Shown: in pieces, positions 1-7,293 of the stretch
How positions within the stretch are numbered: position 1 is the first letter of the stretch
How the letters are laid out: each line of letters starts with the position of its first letter
Source of the DNA: an uncultured Clostridium sp.
GTDB lineage: Bacteria; Bacillota; Clostridia; TANB77; CAG-508
Direction: 5' to 3'
NCBI GenBank assembly: GCA_945937855.1
Contig: CAMEUC010000023.1
Span: forward strand, 1-12,275
Length of the DNA: 12,275 nt
Notes under the pieces: model-generated
Told to the model about the DNA's origin: nothing
The model's input: only the letters and a program-made list of their open reading frames with translations
The model's database searches: none
Made by a program: the position numbers and the translations under genes

Positions 1-10
1 ACAAATATAT

Positions 11-41
11 AAACCCCGACGAGATTGGGCGGATTGCAAAA
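11..41 (+). repeat. Dispersed 31-bp repeat, copy 1 (before tsaD)
   Basis: This copy matches 28 of 31 bases of 1120-1150. The first 18 bases, AAACCCCGACGAGATTGG, are identical in both. It is much richer in G+C than the flanking DNA. It ends 6 nt before the AGGAG ribosome-binding site of tsaD, the same placement as the second copy has relative to its gene. It forms no strong hairpin and matches no riboswitch known to me. Origin and function are unknown. Confidence 0.85.
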
Positions 42-57
42 GTATATAGGAGAAAAA

Positions 58-1071
58 ATGAAAGAAATAGTAGTATTAGGAATAGAATCAAGCTGTGACG
101 AAACATCAGTATCAATTGTAATAAATGGCAGAAAAGTTCTATCAAACATAATAAATTCACAAATAGATATACATACAATGTATGGAGGAGTCGTACCAGA
201 AATAGCATCAAGATGTCATACAGAGGTAATAAACCAAGTGACTAAACAAGCACTAAAAGAAGCAAATATGACTTTTAATGATATAGATGTAATATCATGT
301 ACATATGGACCGGGACTAGTTGGAGCATTACTTGTAGGAGTATCTTATGCAAAAGGGCTAGCATATGCATTAAATAAACCATTAGTAGGAGTAAACCATA
401 TAGAAGGGCACATTGCAGCAAACTATATAACATACGAAAATCTTAAACCTCCGTTTTTGTGTCTAATAATATCAGGAGGTCACACACATTTAGTACATGT
501 TAAGGACTACTGCGATTTTGAAATAATAGGAAAAACAAGAGATGATGCAATTGGAGAAGCATTTGATAAGGTTGCAAGAGTAGTAGGACTTGGATATCCA
601 GGAGGACCAAAAGTTGATAAGCTTGCAAAAGAAGGAACTCCTTCAATAGACTTACCCAAAGCAAATATAGAGAACTTGGACTTTAGTTTTAGTGGAATAA
701 AAACAGCAGTTATAAATTTAAACCACAAAAATCAAGAAATAAACAAAGCAGACCTTTGTGCAAGTTTTGAAAAAGTTGCAACAGAAATGCTTACACATAA
801 TACAATAAATGCAATAAAACAAATAAACAAAAACAGCAAGCAAAAAATAAATAAAGTAGTACTCGCAGGAGGAGTATCTGCAAACTCATACATTAGAGAA
901 CAATTTAAAAAGATAGGAACAGAAGAAAACTTGGAAGTTTATTTCCCAGAACTAAAATTATGCACAGACAATGCAGCAATGATAGCATCAGCAGGATACT
1001 ACAATTACATTGAAGGGAAAATATCGGATTTAAAATTAAACGCAATACCCAACCTAAAAATTGGAAATTAG
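58..1071 (+). CDS. tsaD: TsaD, tRNA N6-adenosine threonylcarbamoyltransferase
   Basis: TsaD is the catalytic subunit that transfers the threonylcarbamoyl group from threonylcarbamoyl-AMP to A37 of ANN-decoding tRNAs (t6A), working with TsaB and TsaE in the cytoplasm. The 337-aa protein has the usual length and the ASKHA-fold signatures: GIESSCDETS at residues 8-17, the metal-binding HIEGH at 114-118 (H114, H118), SGGHTH at 139-144, GYPGGP at 179-184, LAGGVSAN at 269-276 and a late metal ligand region CTDNAAM (D304). The ATG at 58 is chosen because AGGAG at 48-52 lies 5 nt upstream. An in-frame TTG at 25 would place the repeat inside the protein. A TAA at 10-12 may end an upstream gene, but too little is visible to name it. 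In related genomes tsaB and rimI often precede tsaD. No terminator follows before the next gene. Confidence 0.96.
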   Translation: MKEIVVLGIESSCDETSVSIVINGRKVLSNIINSQIDIHTMYGGVVPEIASRCHTEVINQVTKQALKEANMTFNDIDVISCTYGPGLVGALLVGVSYAKGLAYALNKPLVGVNHIEGHIAANYITYENLKPPFLCLIISGGHTHLVHVKDYCDFEIIGKTRDDAIGEAFDKVARVVGLGYPGGPKVDKLAKEGTPSIDLPKANIENLDFSFSGIKTAVINLNHKNQEINKADLCASFEKVATEMLTHNTINAIKQINKNSKQKINKVVLAGGVSANSYIREQFKKIGTEENLEVYFPELKLCTDNAAMIASAGYYNYIEGKISDLKLNAIPNLKIGN

Positions 1072-1119
1072 GCATAAAATTTTATAAATTTATGAAATAA
1101 ATATTTATTAACAAAAATG

Positions 1120-1150
1120 AAACCCCGACGAGATTGGACGGATGGCGAAA
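1120..1150 (+). repeat. Dispersed 31-bp repeat, copy 2 (before metallophosphoesterase gene)
   Basis: This is the second copy of the element at 11-41, with three substitutions in the right half (positions 19, 25 and 28 of the repeat). It ends 4 nt before the AAGGAG ribosome-binding site at 1155-1160. An ATG at 1117 reads through the repeat in frame with the downstream gene, giving a KPRRDW-containing extension. That start has no ribosome-binding site, so the repeat is treated as untranslated. Confidence 0.85.
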
Positions 1151-1167
1151 AAATAAGGAGAGAATGT

Positions 1168-1803
1168 ATGTCAATATATGCAATTTCAGACCTACACTTG
1201 TCATTTGGCGAAAACAAACCAATGAACATATTTGGCGAAAACTGGACAAACCATGAAGAAAAAATAAAAAAAGACTGGCAGAAAAAAGTAAAAGAAAACG
1301 ACTGGGTATTAATGCCAGGAGATTTTTCATGGGCAATGTACTTAGAAGATACATATAAAGACTTTGAATATTTAAATTGCCTTCCAGGGAAAAAAATATT
1401 ATTAAAAGGAAATCATGATTATTGGTGGACAACTCTTACAAAAATGAGAGCATATTTAAAAGAAAACGACTTCGAAAATATAGATTTTATATATAACAAT
1501 AGTTATCTTTGCGAAAATAAGATAATAGTAGGAACAAGAGGTTGGTCTGAACAAGAAGAAAAACCAGAAAAAATAATAAAAAGAGAAAATTTAAGACTAG
1601 AAATGTCTTTAAAAAATGGTGTAGAACAATATGGAAAAGACAAAGAAATAATAGTATGTATGCACTATCCACCATTTAATAGTTATGAAAAGCAAGAATT
1701 AAGCTTTATAGAAACAATGAAAAAATATAATGTAAAAAAATGTATATATGGTCATATACATGGATCAGAAGCACAAAAAGAAGCATTCAACCGGAGAATA
1801 TAA
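1168..1803 (+). CDS. Calcineurin-like metallophosphoesterase, C-terminus lost to a frameshift
   Basis: This is a predicted cytoplasmic phosphoesterase of the dinuclear-metal calcineurin-like family; the substrate is unknown. The catalytic core is complete: SDLHLS near the N-terminus, GDFSWAM, GNHDYWW, CMHYPP and the C-terminal GHIHG motif. The start at 1168 follows AAGGAG at 1155-1160 with 7-nt spacing. The reading frame ends at TAA 1801-1803 after FNRRI, giving 211 aa. Skipping one C of the CC at 1791-1792 restores a frame that runs to TAG 1862-1864 and adds GEYKGIDIKLVSCDYTGFEL plus three residues, a sensible C-terminal strand region. The intended protein is therefore probably 231 aa. The cause is either a real frameshift mutation or a one-base sequence error. 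All metal-ligand motifs precede the shift, so the truncated protein could keep some activity. Confidence 0.88.
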   Translation: MSIYAISDLHLSFGENKPMNIFGENWTNHEEKIKKDWQKKVKENDWVLMPGDFSWAMYLEDTYKDFEYLNCLPGKKILLKGNHDYWWTTLTKMRAYLKENDFENIDFIYNNSYLCENKIIVGTRGWSEQEEKPEKIIKRENLRLEMSLKNGVEQYGKDKEIIVCMHYPPFNSYEKQELSFIETMKKYNVKKCIYGHIHGSEAQKEAFNRRI

Positions 1804-1864
1804 AGGAATAGATATAAAACTAGTAAGTTGTGACTATACAGGATTTGAACTCATAGAAATTTAG
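1793..1864 (+). other. Out-of-frame C-terminal coding remnant of the metallophosphoesterase
   Basis: These 24 codons (stop included) in the +1 frame continue the preceding protein after the CC at 1791-1792. The peptide has alternating hydrophobic residues (IDIKLVS, FELIEI) like the closing beta strands of this family. The stop falls directly before the terminator hairpin, where a normal gene end is expected. There is no ribosome-binding site or start codon of its own. Confidence 0.8.
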
Positions 1865-1865
1865 A

Positions 1866-1893
1866 AAGAACTGTAAAAACAGTTCTTTTTTTA
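1866..1893 (+). terminator. Rho-independent terminator after the metallophosphoesterase gene
   Basis: An 8-bp stem, AAGAACTG (1866-1873) with CAGTTCTT (1880-1887) around a TAAAAA loop, runs into a T tract. It lies immediately after the restored-frame stop at 1864, which supports 1864 as the original gene end. Confidence 0.88.
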
Positions 1894-1903
1894 TTATTTT
1901 TTC

Positions 1904-1932
1904 TTGTAATATAAATACTATTATGATAAAAT
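1904..1932 (+). promoter_or_regulatory. Possible sigma-A promoter for rlmN-prpC-prkC
   Basis: TTGTAA (1904-1909) and TAAAAT (1927-1932) are separated by 17 nt, downstream of the terminator and 32 nt before the rlmN start. The DNA is very AT-rich, so a chance match is possible. A promoter is expected here because the upstream unit is terminated. Confidence 0.45.
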
Positions 1933-1964
1933 AATAAACGTAAAATTAGATAGAAGGAAGAATT

Positions 1965-2999
1965 ATGCTAAAAGATAATATAAAAAATTACAATTTAGAA
2001 GAATTGCAAAAAATAGTAGAAGATTTAGGAGAAAAGAAATATAGAGCAGAGCAAATATTTAATTGGATATATAAAGAAAATGTTACAAGTTTTGATGACA
2101 TGGTAAATTTGCCACTAACTTTAAGAGAAAAATTAAAGGAGAAGTTTGATTTACACATATTTAAAATAATTACAAAACAAGAATCAAAAGATGGAACTAA
2201 AAAATATCTTTTTGATATTTTGGATGGGAATGCCATTGAATCTGTTCTTATGGAATATAAACATGGATATACAATTTGTGTATCTTCACAAGTAGGTTGT
2301 AAAATGGGATGTAAATTTTGTGCATCAACAGGAGTGAAGTTTGCTAGAAGTCTAGAGACAGGAGAAATTGTAGAACAACTTCAAGCAATAGAAAGAGATA
2401 CTGGAATTAAAATATCAAATGTTGTTTTTATGGGAATCGGAGAACCTTTAGATAATTTCGATAATGTTCTAAAAGCGGTAGCCATTATAAATAACCCAAA
2501 AGGAATTAATATCGGAGCAAGACACATAAGTATATCAACAAGTGGAATAGTTCCTAAAATTTATGAATTGGCAGATAAAAATTTACAGTGTACATTATCA
2601 ATTTCTTTGCATAGTGCTTCTAATGAAAAAAGAAGTGAAATGATGCCAATAAACAAAGTATATAATATAGAAGAATTGATGAAAGCTTGTAAATATTATA
2701 TTGAAAAAACAAATAGAAGAATATCTTTTGAATATGCATTAGCAAAAGAGAATAATGACAATTTAGAAGATGCGAAAGATTTAGTAAAATTATTAAAAGG
2801 TATGCTTTGCCATGTTAACTTGATTCCAATTAACAAAATAGATAATGGTAAGTTTAACAAAAGTACAAATGAGAACATAATGAAATTTAGAGATTATTTG
2901 AATAATCATGGAATTGTTGCAACAATTAGAAGAGAATTAGGTTCAGATATAGATGCAGCATGTGGACAACTAAGAAAAAAAGAGGTGAAAAAATGTTAA
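1965..2999 (+). CDS. rlmN: RlmN, 23S rRNA A2503 / tRNA A37 C2-methyltransferase (radical SAM)
   Basis: RlmN methylates C2 of A2503 in 23S rRNA and of A37 in some tRNAs, using a radical SAM mechanism with a methyl-cysteine intermediate. The 344-aa protein carries the cluster motif CKMGCKFC with cysteines at 112, 116 and 119, the catalytic pair C105 and C333 (in the C-terminal AACGQLR), and GIGEPLDN at about 157-164. Spacing of C105 to the cluster agrees with the family. AAGGAAG lies upstream of the ATG. The related Cfr resistance enzyme has the same chemistry. Position next to prpC-prkC, a standard Firmicute arrangement, favours RlmN. The final codons overlap the start of prpC by 7 nt, suggesting translational coupling. 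Confidence 0.95.
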   Translation: MLKDNIKNYNLEELQKIVEDLGEKKYRAEQIFNWIYKENVTSFDDMVNLPLTLREKLKEKFDLHIFKIITKQESKDGTKKYLFDILDGNAIESVLMEYKHGYTICVSSQVGCKMGCKFCASTGVKFARSLETGEIVEQLQAIERDTGIKISNVVFMGIGEPLDNFDNVLKAVAIINNPKGINIGARHISISTSGIVPKIYELADKNLQCTLSISLHSASNEKRSEMMPINKVYNIEELMKACKYYIEKTNRRISFEYALAKENNDNLEDAKDLVKLLKGMLCHVNLIPINKIDNGKFNKSTNENIMKFRDYLNNHGIVATIRRELGSDIDAACGQLRKKEVKKC

Positions 3000-3715
3000 A
3001 CTTTGCAAATACTAGTGTAGGTAAAGCAAGAAAGACAAACCAAGATTACTATTATATAAGTGAAGATGGTAATTTAAATGTTCTTGCAGATGGAATGGGA
3101 GGATATGCTGGTGGAGAAATTGCAAGCCGTCTTGCTGTACTTTCAGTAGTTGAATATATAAAAGAACATTTTGATAAAAATAAACAATATCAAAAAGAGA
3201 AAATTTTAGAAATAATAAAAAATGCTATGACATATGCGAATTCTAAAGTTTATCATAAAGCAAAGGAAAATGAAGAATTAGAGCAAATGGGAACAACTTT
3301 AGAGGTATGCTTGATATATAAAGAAAGAGCTTTTATTGGACATATAGGAGACAGCAGAGTATATAGAATAAGGAAAGGGATAATGAGAAAATTAACGAAA
3401 GACCATAGTTATGTGCAAACATTAGTAGAAGATGGAACAATAACTAAAGAAGAAGCTGAACATCATCCAAAGAAAAATATGCTGATAAAGGCACTAGGCT
3501 GTGAGGATACTGCAGAAGTAGATGTAATGGTAAAAGGATTTTTAAAAGATGATATAATTTTAATTTGTTCAGATGGTTTAACAAATATGGTATCAGAAGA
3601 ACAAATTTATAATACAATAAATAATAATTTAGAAAATGCGGCTCAAAATTTAATAAATGAAGCGAATAATAATGGTGGGCTAGATAATATAACTCTTATT
3701 ATTTTAAAAAATTAA
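2993..3715 (+). CDS. prpC: PP2C-family Ser/Thr protein phosphatase (PrpC/Stp)
   Basis: This is a metal-dependent protein phosphatase that reverses phosphorylation by the partner kinase encoded next. The 240-aa protein shows the PP2C signatures in order: N-terminal GKARKTNQD (D18), DGMGG at 33-37, GHIGDSRVY at 116-124, SDGL at 193-196 and DNIT at 231-234, covering the expected metal ligands. The start at 2993 is chosen because it follows AGAGGTG (2981-2987) and begins the family-like MLNFANTSVGKARKTNQD. An in-frame upstream ATG at 2960 lies inside rlmN and lacks this context. It overlaps the rlmN end by 7 nt and is separated from prkC by 14 nt, so the three genes form one operon. No membrane segment is seen; it should be cytoplasmic. 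Confidence 0.95.
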   Translation: MLNFANTSVGKARKTNQDYYYISEDGNLNVLADGMGGYAGGEIASRLAVLSVVEYIKEHFDKNKQYQKEKILEIIKNAMTYANSKVYHKAKENEELEQMGTTLEVCLIYKERAFIGHIGDSRVYRIRKGIMRKLTKDHSYVQTLVEDGTITKEEAEHHPKKNMLIKALGCEDTAEVDVMVKGFLKDDIILICSDGLTNMVSEEQIYNTINNNLENAAQNLINEANNNGGLDNITLIILKN

Positions 3716-3729
3716 TTTGGAGGTAAAAA

Positions 3730-5691
3730 ATGAAATTAGAAGGTAAAATTCTTGGAAATAGATATGAGATAATAGAAAAAATTGGTACAGGAGGAATGGC
3801 AACAGTTTATAGGGCAAAATGCCATGTATTAAAAAGAGATGTAGCTGTAAAAATTCTAAGAGATGAATTTACAACAGATAACGAATTTATAAAAAGGTTT
3901 AATGCAGAAGCAGAATCTGCAGCAAGCTTAACACATCCAAACATAGTGTCTGTATATGATGTAGGACATGAAGGAAATTTATATTATATAGTTATGGAAC
4001 TTGTAAAAGGTAAAACTTTAAAAGAAATAATAGTAGAAGAAGGAAAGCTACCTTGGAAATGGGCAGTAAATTTGTCAATTCAAATTGCAAGAGGTTTGGA
4101 AAAAGCTCATAAAAATAATATTATACATAGAGATATTAAACCACATAACATTATTATAACTGAAGATGGAACAGCAAAAGTAACAGATTTTGGAATTGCT
4201 AAAGCAGTTTCAAACTCAACAATTACAGCTTTTGGAGCAACAACTGGTTCAGTACATTATTTTTCACCAGAACATGCAAAAGGTAGCCGTACAGATCAAA
4301 AATCAGATTTGTATTCTTTAGGAGTTGTAATGTATGAAATGGTAACAGGAAGAGTACCTTTTGATGCAGATACACCAGTATCAGTAGCTTTAAAACATAT
4401 GCAAGAAGAACCAGTAGAGCCAAGAGTTTTAAATTCTACAATACCAATGAGTTTAAATAAAATAATATTAAAAGCAATGCAAAAAGATCCAAACATGAGA
4501 TACCAAACTGCAACAGAAATGATTAATGATTTAGAAATGTGTTTAAAAGATGAAGCAGGTAGTTTTGTAAAAGAAATTTCAGATATAGACGAATTTGCAA
4601 CGAAAAGAATTTCTTTAAATTATGGAGATGAGAATCAAAATAATAAAAAAGAAGGAAAATTAACAAAAATAAAAGAACACTTTGAAGAACATCCAGTGCA
4701 AAAATGGATAGCAATATTACTTTCTTGTGTATTAGTATTTATTTTAGCAGTAGTAATAACATTAGCAGTACTAAATGTGGGTAAAGTAAAAGATGTAGAA
4801 CTTCCAGATTTTGTTGGAATGACTTTAGAAGAAGCGAAAATTGCTGCAAGCGAGGCAGGCTTAAAATTAGAAACTGAAGAAGCATTTCATGTAGAAGTAG
4901 AAGAGGGAAAAATCATTAGCCAAGAACCACCTTACCAAAAAGAATATAAAGTGAAAGAAGGTTCAACAGTAAAACTAGTTATAAGTAAGGGGCAGGAGCT
5001 TGTAAAAGTAATAAAAGTTATTGGAAAGCAAAAAGATGAAGCAGTTAAAGAATTAAAAGAAATAGGACTAATTGCAGAAATTGAAGAAGAATATGATGAT
5101 AAAGTAGAAAAAAATTATGTAATAGAACAAGATATTGCGGAAAATGAAGAAATACTTGCAGGAAGCACTATAAAACTAAAAGTAAGCTTAGGAATAGAAC
5201 AAGTAGAAGTTCCAGATTTAACAGGAATGACAGAAGAAGCCGCAAAACAAGCATTAACAAATGCTAAACTAAAATGGAAAAGCACAAGTACTATATCAGA
5301 TTCAAGTAAAGGTGCAGGAGTAGTGGCACAAACAGTATCTCCAAAAAGTATGGTAGATAAAGATACAGAAGTATCTATTACAATAAATACTTATAGTGAA
5401 TTAAAAACAGGAACAATAAACATAAATGTGGCATCTATAACAGGATATAAGCCAGAAACAGAGGAAAACGAAAATGGAGAAACAATAACAAAAGAACCTG
5501 GAACAGTACAACTAAAAGTAACTGTAGATGGAGAACAAGTAGAAGCAAAAACAGTAAAAAAAGACACTACAAATGTTAAAGTTACAATTAGTGGAAGAGG
5601 AACAGTTGTTGTAAAAGTAATAATAGATGGAAGCACAAAAAGAACACAAGAATTCAATTTAAACACTGAAAAAGAAATAACTATACAATAG
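3730..5691 (+). CDS. prkC: PrkC, membrane Ser/Thr kinase with three PASTA domains
   Basis: PrkC is a Hanks-type kinase that senses cell-wall muropeptides or lipid II through extracellular PASTA repeats and phosphorylates cytoplasmic targets. In spore formers it also links wall fragments to germination. Domains of the 653-aa protein: kinase 12-270 with the glycine loop GTGGMATVY (19-27), ATP lysine K41, HRD at 133-135, DFG at 153-155 and a TT-containing activation loop near 167-173; a charged juxtamembrane linker 280-324; one membrane helix about 326-350; PASTA units about 356-420, 424-487 and 491-554; then a beta-rich, Thr/Val-rich C-terminal module 560-653. Length and layout resemble B. subtilis PrkC (about 648 aa). 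GGAGG at 3719-3723 sets the start. In many Firmicutes rsgA follows prkC; here a palindromic element and hisS follow instead. Confidence 0.96.
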   Translation: MKLEGKILGNRYEIIEKIGTGGMATVYRAKCHVLKRDVAVKILRDEFTTDNEFIKRFNAEAESAASLTHPNIVSVYDVGHEGNLYYIVMELVKGKTLKEIIVEEGKLPWKWAVNLSIQIARGLEKAHKNNIIHRDIKPHNIIITEDGTAKVTDFGIAKAVSNSTITAFGATTGSVHYFSPEHAKGSRTDQKSDLYSLGVVMYEMVTGRVPFDADTPVSVALKHMQEEPVEPRVLNSTIPMSLNKIILKAMQKDPNMRYQTATEMINDLEMCLKDEAGSFVKEISDIDEFATKRISLNYGDENQNNKKEGKLTKIKEHFEEHPVQKWIAILLSCVLVFILAVVITLAVLNVGKVKDVELPDFVGMTLEEAKIAASEAGLKLETEEAFHVEVEEGKIISQEPPYQKEYKVKEGSTVKLVISKGQELVKVIKVIGKQKDEAVKELKEIGLIAEIEEEYDDKVEKNYVIEQDIAENEEILAGSTIKLKVSLGIEQVEVPDLTGMTEEAAKQALTNAKLKWKSTSTISDSSKGAGVVAQTVSPKSMVDKDTEVSITINTYSELKTGTININVASITGYKPETEENENGETITKEPGTVQLKVTVDGEQVEAKTVKKDTTNVKVTISGRGTVVVKVIIDGSTKRTQEFNLNTEKEITIQ

Positions 5692-5730
5692 AAGTTAAAT
5701 GAAAAATTTTAGTTAATATAATTGAAGTTG

Positions 5731-5817
5731 GAGGTGTGATGTGGGAATTGAGAATTGAGAGATTGTTTAGAAGAATATTCTCAAATTTCGCACTTCACAC
5801 TTCGCACTTCGCACCTC
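5731..5817 (+). repeat. Long imperfect palindrome before hisS (GTGYGAA-type element, copy 1)
   Basis: Arms 5731-5764 and 5784-5817 pair over about 34 positions with six mismatches and two G-T pairs. The right arm is four tandem 7-mers of the form TCRCACY (5788-5815). The left arm has two GAATTGA units. An AGAATATTCT palindrome lies at 5772-5781. It occupies most of the 148-nt prkC-hisS gap and ends just before the hisS ribosome-binding site. A TATAAT-like box at 5717-5722 lies just upstream, without a good -35. There is no T tract, so this is not a typical terminator. It shares its composition with the element at 7178-7273. Confidence 0.85.
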
Positions 5818-5839
5818 AGTATAAAGAAAGGAAATATAT

Positions 5840-7147
5840 ATGAACAAAGTAGACCCAAGAACCTTGCCTGGATTTATGGAATTAATGCCAGACAAGCAAA
5901 TATTGTTTAACCAAATGAAAGAAAAAATACAAAAAACATATGAAAAATATGGTTTTTTACCAATAGATACACCAGTAATAGAAGCTTCAAAAGTATTACT
6001 TGCAAAAGCTGGTGGTGAAACGGAAAAACAAGTCTATTCTTTTACAAAAGGGGATAGTGAATTGACTTTAAGATTTGACCTAACAGTTCCACTTGCAAAA
6101 TATGTAGCCGAATATCAAGGACAACTTAGTTTTCCATTTAGAAGATATCAAATTGGGAAAGTATATAGAGGAGAGCGTGCACAAAGGGGAAGATATAGAG
6201 AATTTTATCAATGTGATATAGATATTATTGGAGATGGAGAATTAAATATAATAAATGATGCAGAAATTCCAAGCATTATTTATGATGTATTTAATGAACT
6301 AGGATTAGGAAAATTCACAATAAGAATTAATAATAGAAAAATATTAAATGGAATATTTGAATATATAAATGCAAAAGAAGTAAGCCAAGACATAATGAGA
6401 ATAATAGACAAAATAGAAAAAATCGGAGAAGATAAGGTAAAAGAAGAATTAGAAGAATTAAATTTATCAAAAGAAAATGCTGAATTTATATTAGACTTTA
6501 TAAAAATAACTGGAACAACAGATGAAAAATTAGAGGCATTATCAAAATTAAAAGTGGAAAACGAAATATTTGTAAAAGGTTTAGAAGAACTAAAAGAAGT
6601 AGTAAAATATATTAGGGTATTTGGTGTCCCAGATGATTATTTTATGATAGATTTAAGCATTGCAAGAGGACTAGATTATTACACGGGAACAGTTTATGAA
6701 ACATTCCTAGATGAATATAAATCTATAGGAAGTGTGTGCTCAGGTGGAAGATACAATGATTTAGCAGGATATTATACAGAAAGAAAACTTCCGGGAGTAG
6801 GAATGTCTATTGGGCTTACCAGATTATTCTTTGTTTTAGATGATTTGGGACTAATAAAAGAAAATAAAAATTCAATATCAGATATATTAATAATATCAAT
6901 GGTCGAAGATTTAACACCATCAATTGAAGTTGCAAATAGCCTAAGAAAAGCAGGAATAAATACAGAAGTTTATTTCGATGATAAAAAAATAAAAGCAAAA
7001 TTTAAATATGCAGATAAATTAAAAATTCCATATGTAATTGTAATAGGAGAGGACGAAATAAACTCAGGAAAACTAACATTAAAAAATATGGAAACAGGAG
7101 AACAAGAACAAAAAACAATAGAAGAAATAATAGAATTTATAAAATAA
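5840..7147 (+). CDS. hisS: Histidyl-tRNA synthetase
   Basis: HisRS is a class II aminoacyl-tRNA synthetase that charges tRNA-His with histidine. The 435-aa protein is close to the usual length. Visible signatures are the N-terminal PRTLPGFMELMP (6-17), the motif 2 region RGERAQRGRYREF (110-122), the HisRS-specific histidine loop RGLDYYTG (276-283), SGGRYNDL (301-308), and motif 3 GVGMSIGLTRL (319-329). The C-terminal anticodon-binding domain spans about 345-435. The RGLDYYTG loop separates it from the HisZ paralogue. AAAGGAAA upstream sets the ATG. No T-box leader is present: the gap to prkC is too short and is largely filled by the palindromic element. Confidence 0.96.
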   Translation: MNKVDPRTLPGFMELMPDKQILFNQMKEKIQKTYEKYGFLPIDTPVIEASKVLLAKAGGETEKQVYSFTKGDSELTLRFDLTVPLAKYVAEYQGQLSFPFRRYQIGKVYRGERAQRGRYREFYQCDIDIIGDGELNIINDAEIPSIIYDVFNELGLGKFTIRINNRKILNGIFEYINAKEVSQDIMRIIDKIEKIGEDKVKEELEELNLSKENAEFILDFIKITGTTDEKLEALSKLKVENEIFVKGLEELKEVVKYIRVFGVPDDYFMIDLSIARGLDYYTGTVYETFLDEYKSIGSVCSGGRYNDLAGYYTERKLPGVGMSIGLTRLFFVLDDLGLIKENKNSISDILIISMVEDLTPSIEVANSLRKAGINTEVYFDDKKIKAKFKYADKLKIPYVIVIGEDEINSGKLTLKNMETGEQEQKTIEEIIEFIK

Positions 7148-7177
7148 TATTTATATTTAATATAAAATTTAAAATGG

Positions 7178-7273
7178 TGAAGTGAGAAGTGTGAGGTAGG
7201 AGGTGTGCTGATAGAGAAAATCTTCGAAGATTAGCTTTAAAGGCAAACATCACACATCTCACTTCACACTTCA
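7178..7273 (+). repeat. Long imperfect palindrome before ychF (GTGYGAA-type element, copy 2)
   Basis: Outer arms 7178-7194 and 7257-7273 pair at 15 of 17 positions (units of the type TGAAGTGAGAAGTGTGA). GTGTG (7203-7207) pairs further with CACAC (7251-7255). The centre holds a perfect 14-bp palindrome, AATCTTCGAAGATT (7219-7232). Composition, a central palindrome and placement just before a ribosome-binding site are shared with 5731-5817, although the centres differ in sequence. The two elements therefore bracket hisS. Confidence 0.85.
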
Positions 7274-7293
7274 ATAATAAAGGAGAACAAATT

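Noticed and set aside
507..728. Minus-strand open frame of 73 codons inside tsaD
   Set aside because: It lies wholly antisense to a conserved gene, has no ribosome-binding site and encodes no recognisable protein.
11..1150. CRISPR array formed by the two 31-bp repeat copies
   Set aside because: The copies are about 1.1 kb apart with a full gene between them and no regular spacers or cas genes.
1082..1432. Minus-strand frame of 116 codons rich in Leu/Phe
   Set aside because: It mirrors the A-rich coding strand of the metallophosphoesterase gene. The apparent hydrophobicity is a by-product of base composition.
5692..5839. T-box riboswitch expected before hisS in many Firmicutes
   Set aside because: The gap is only 148 nt, is mostly palindrome, and shows neither a T-box-like core nor a terminator with a T tract.
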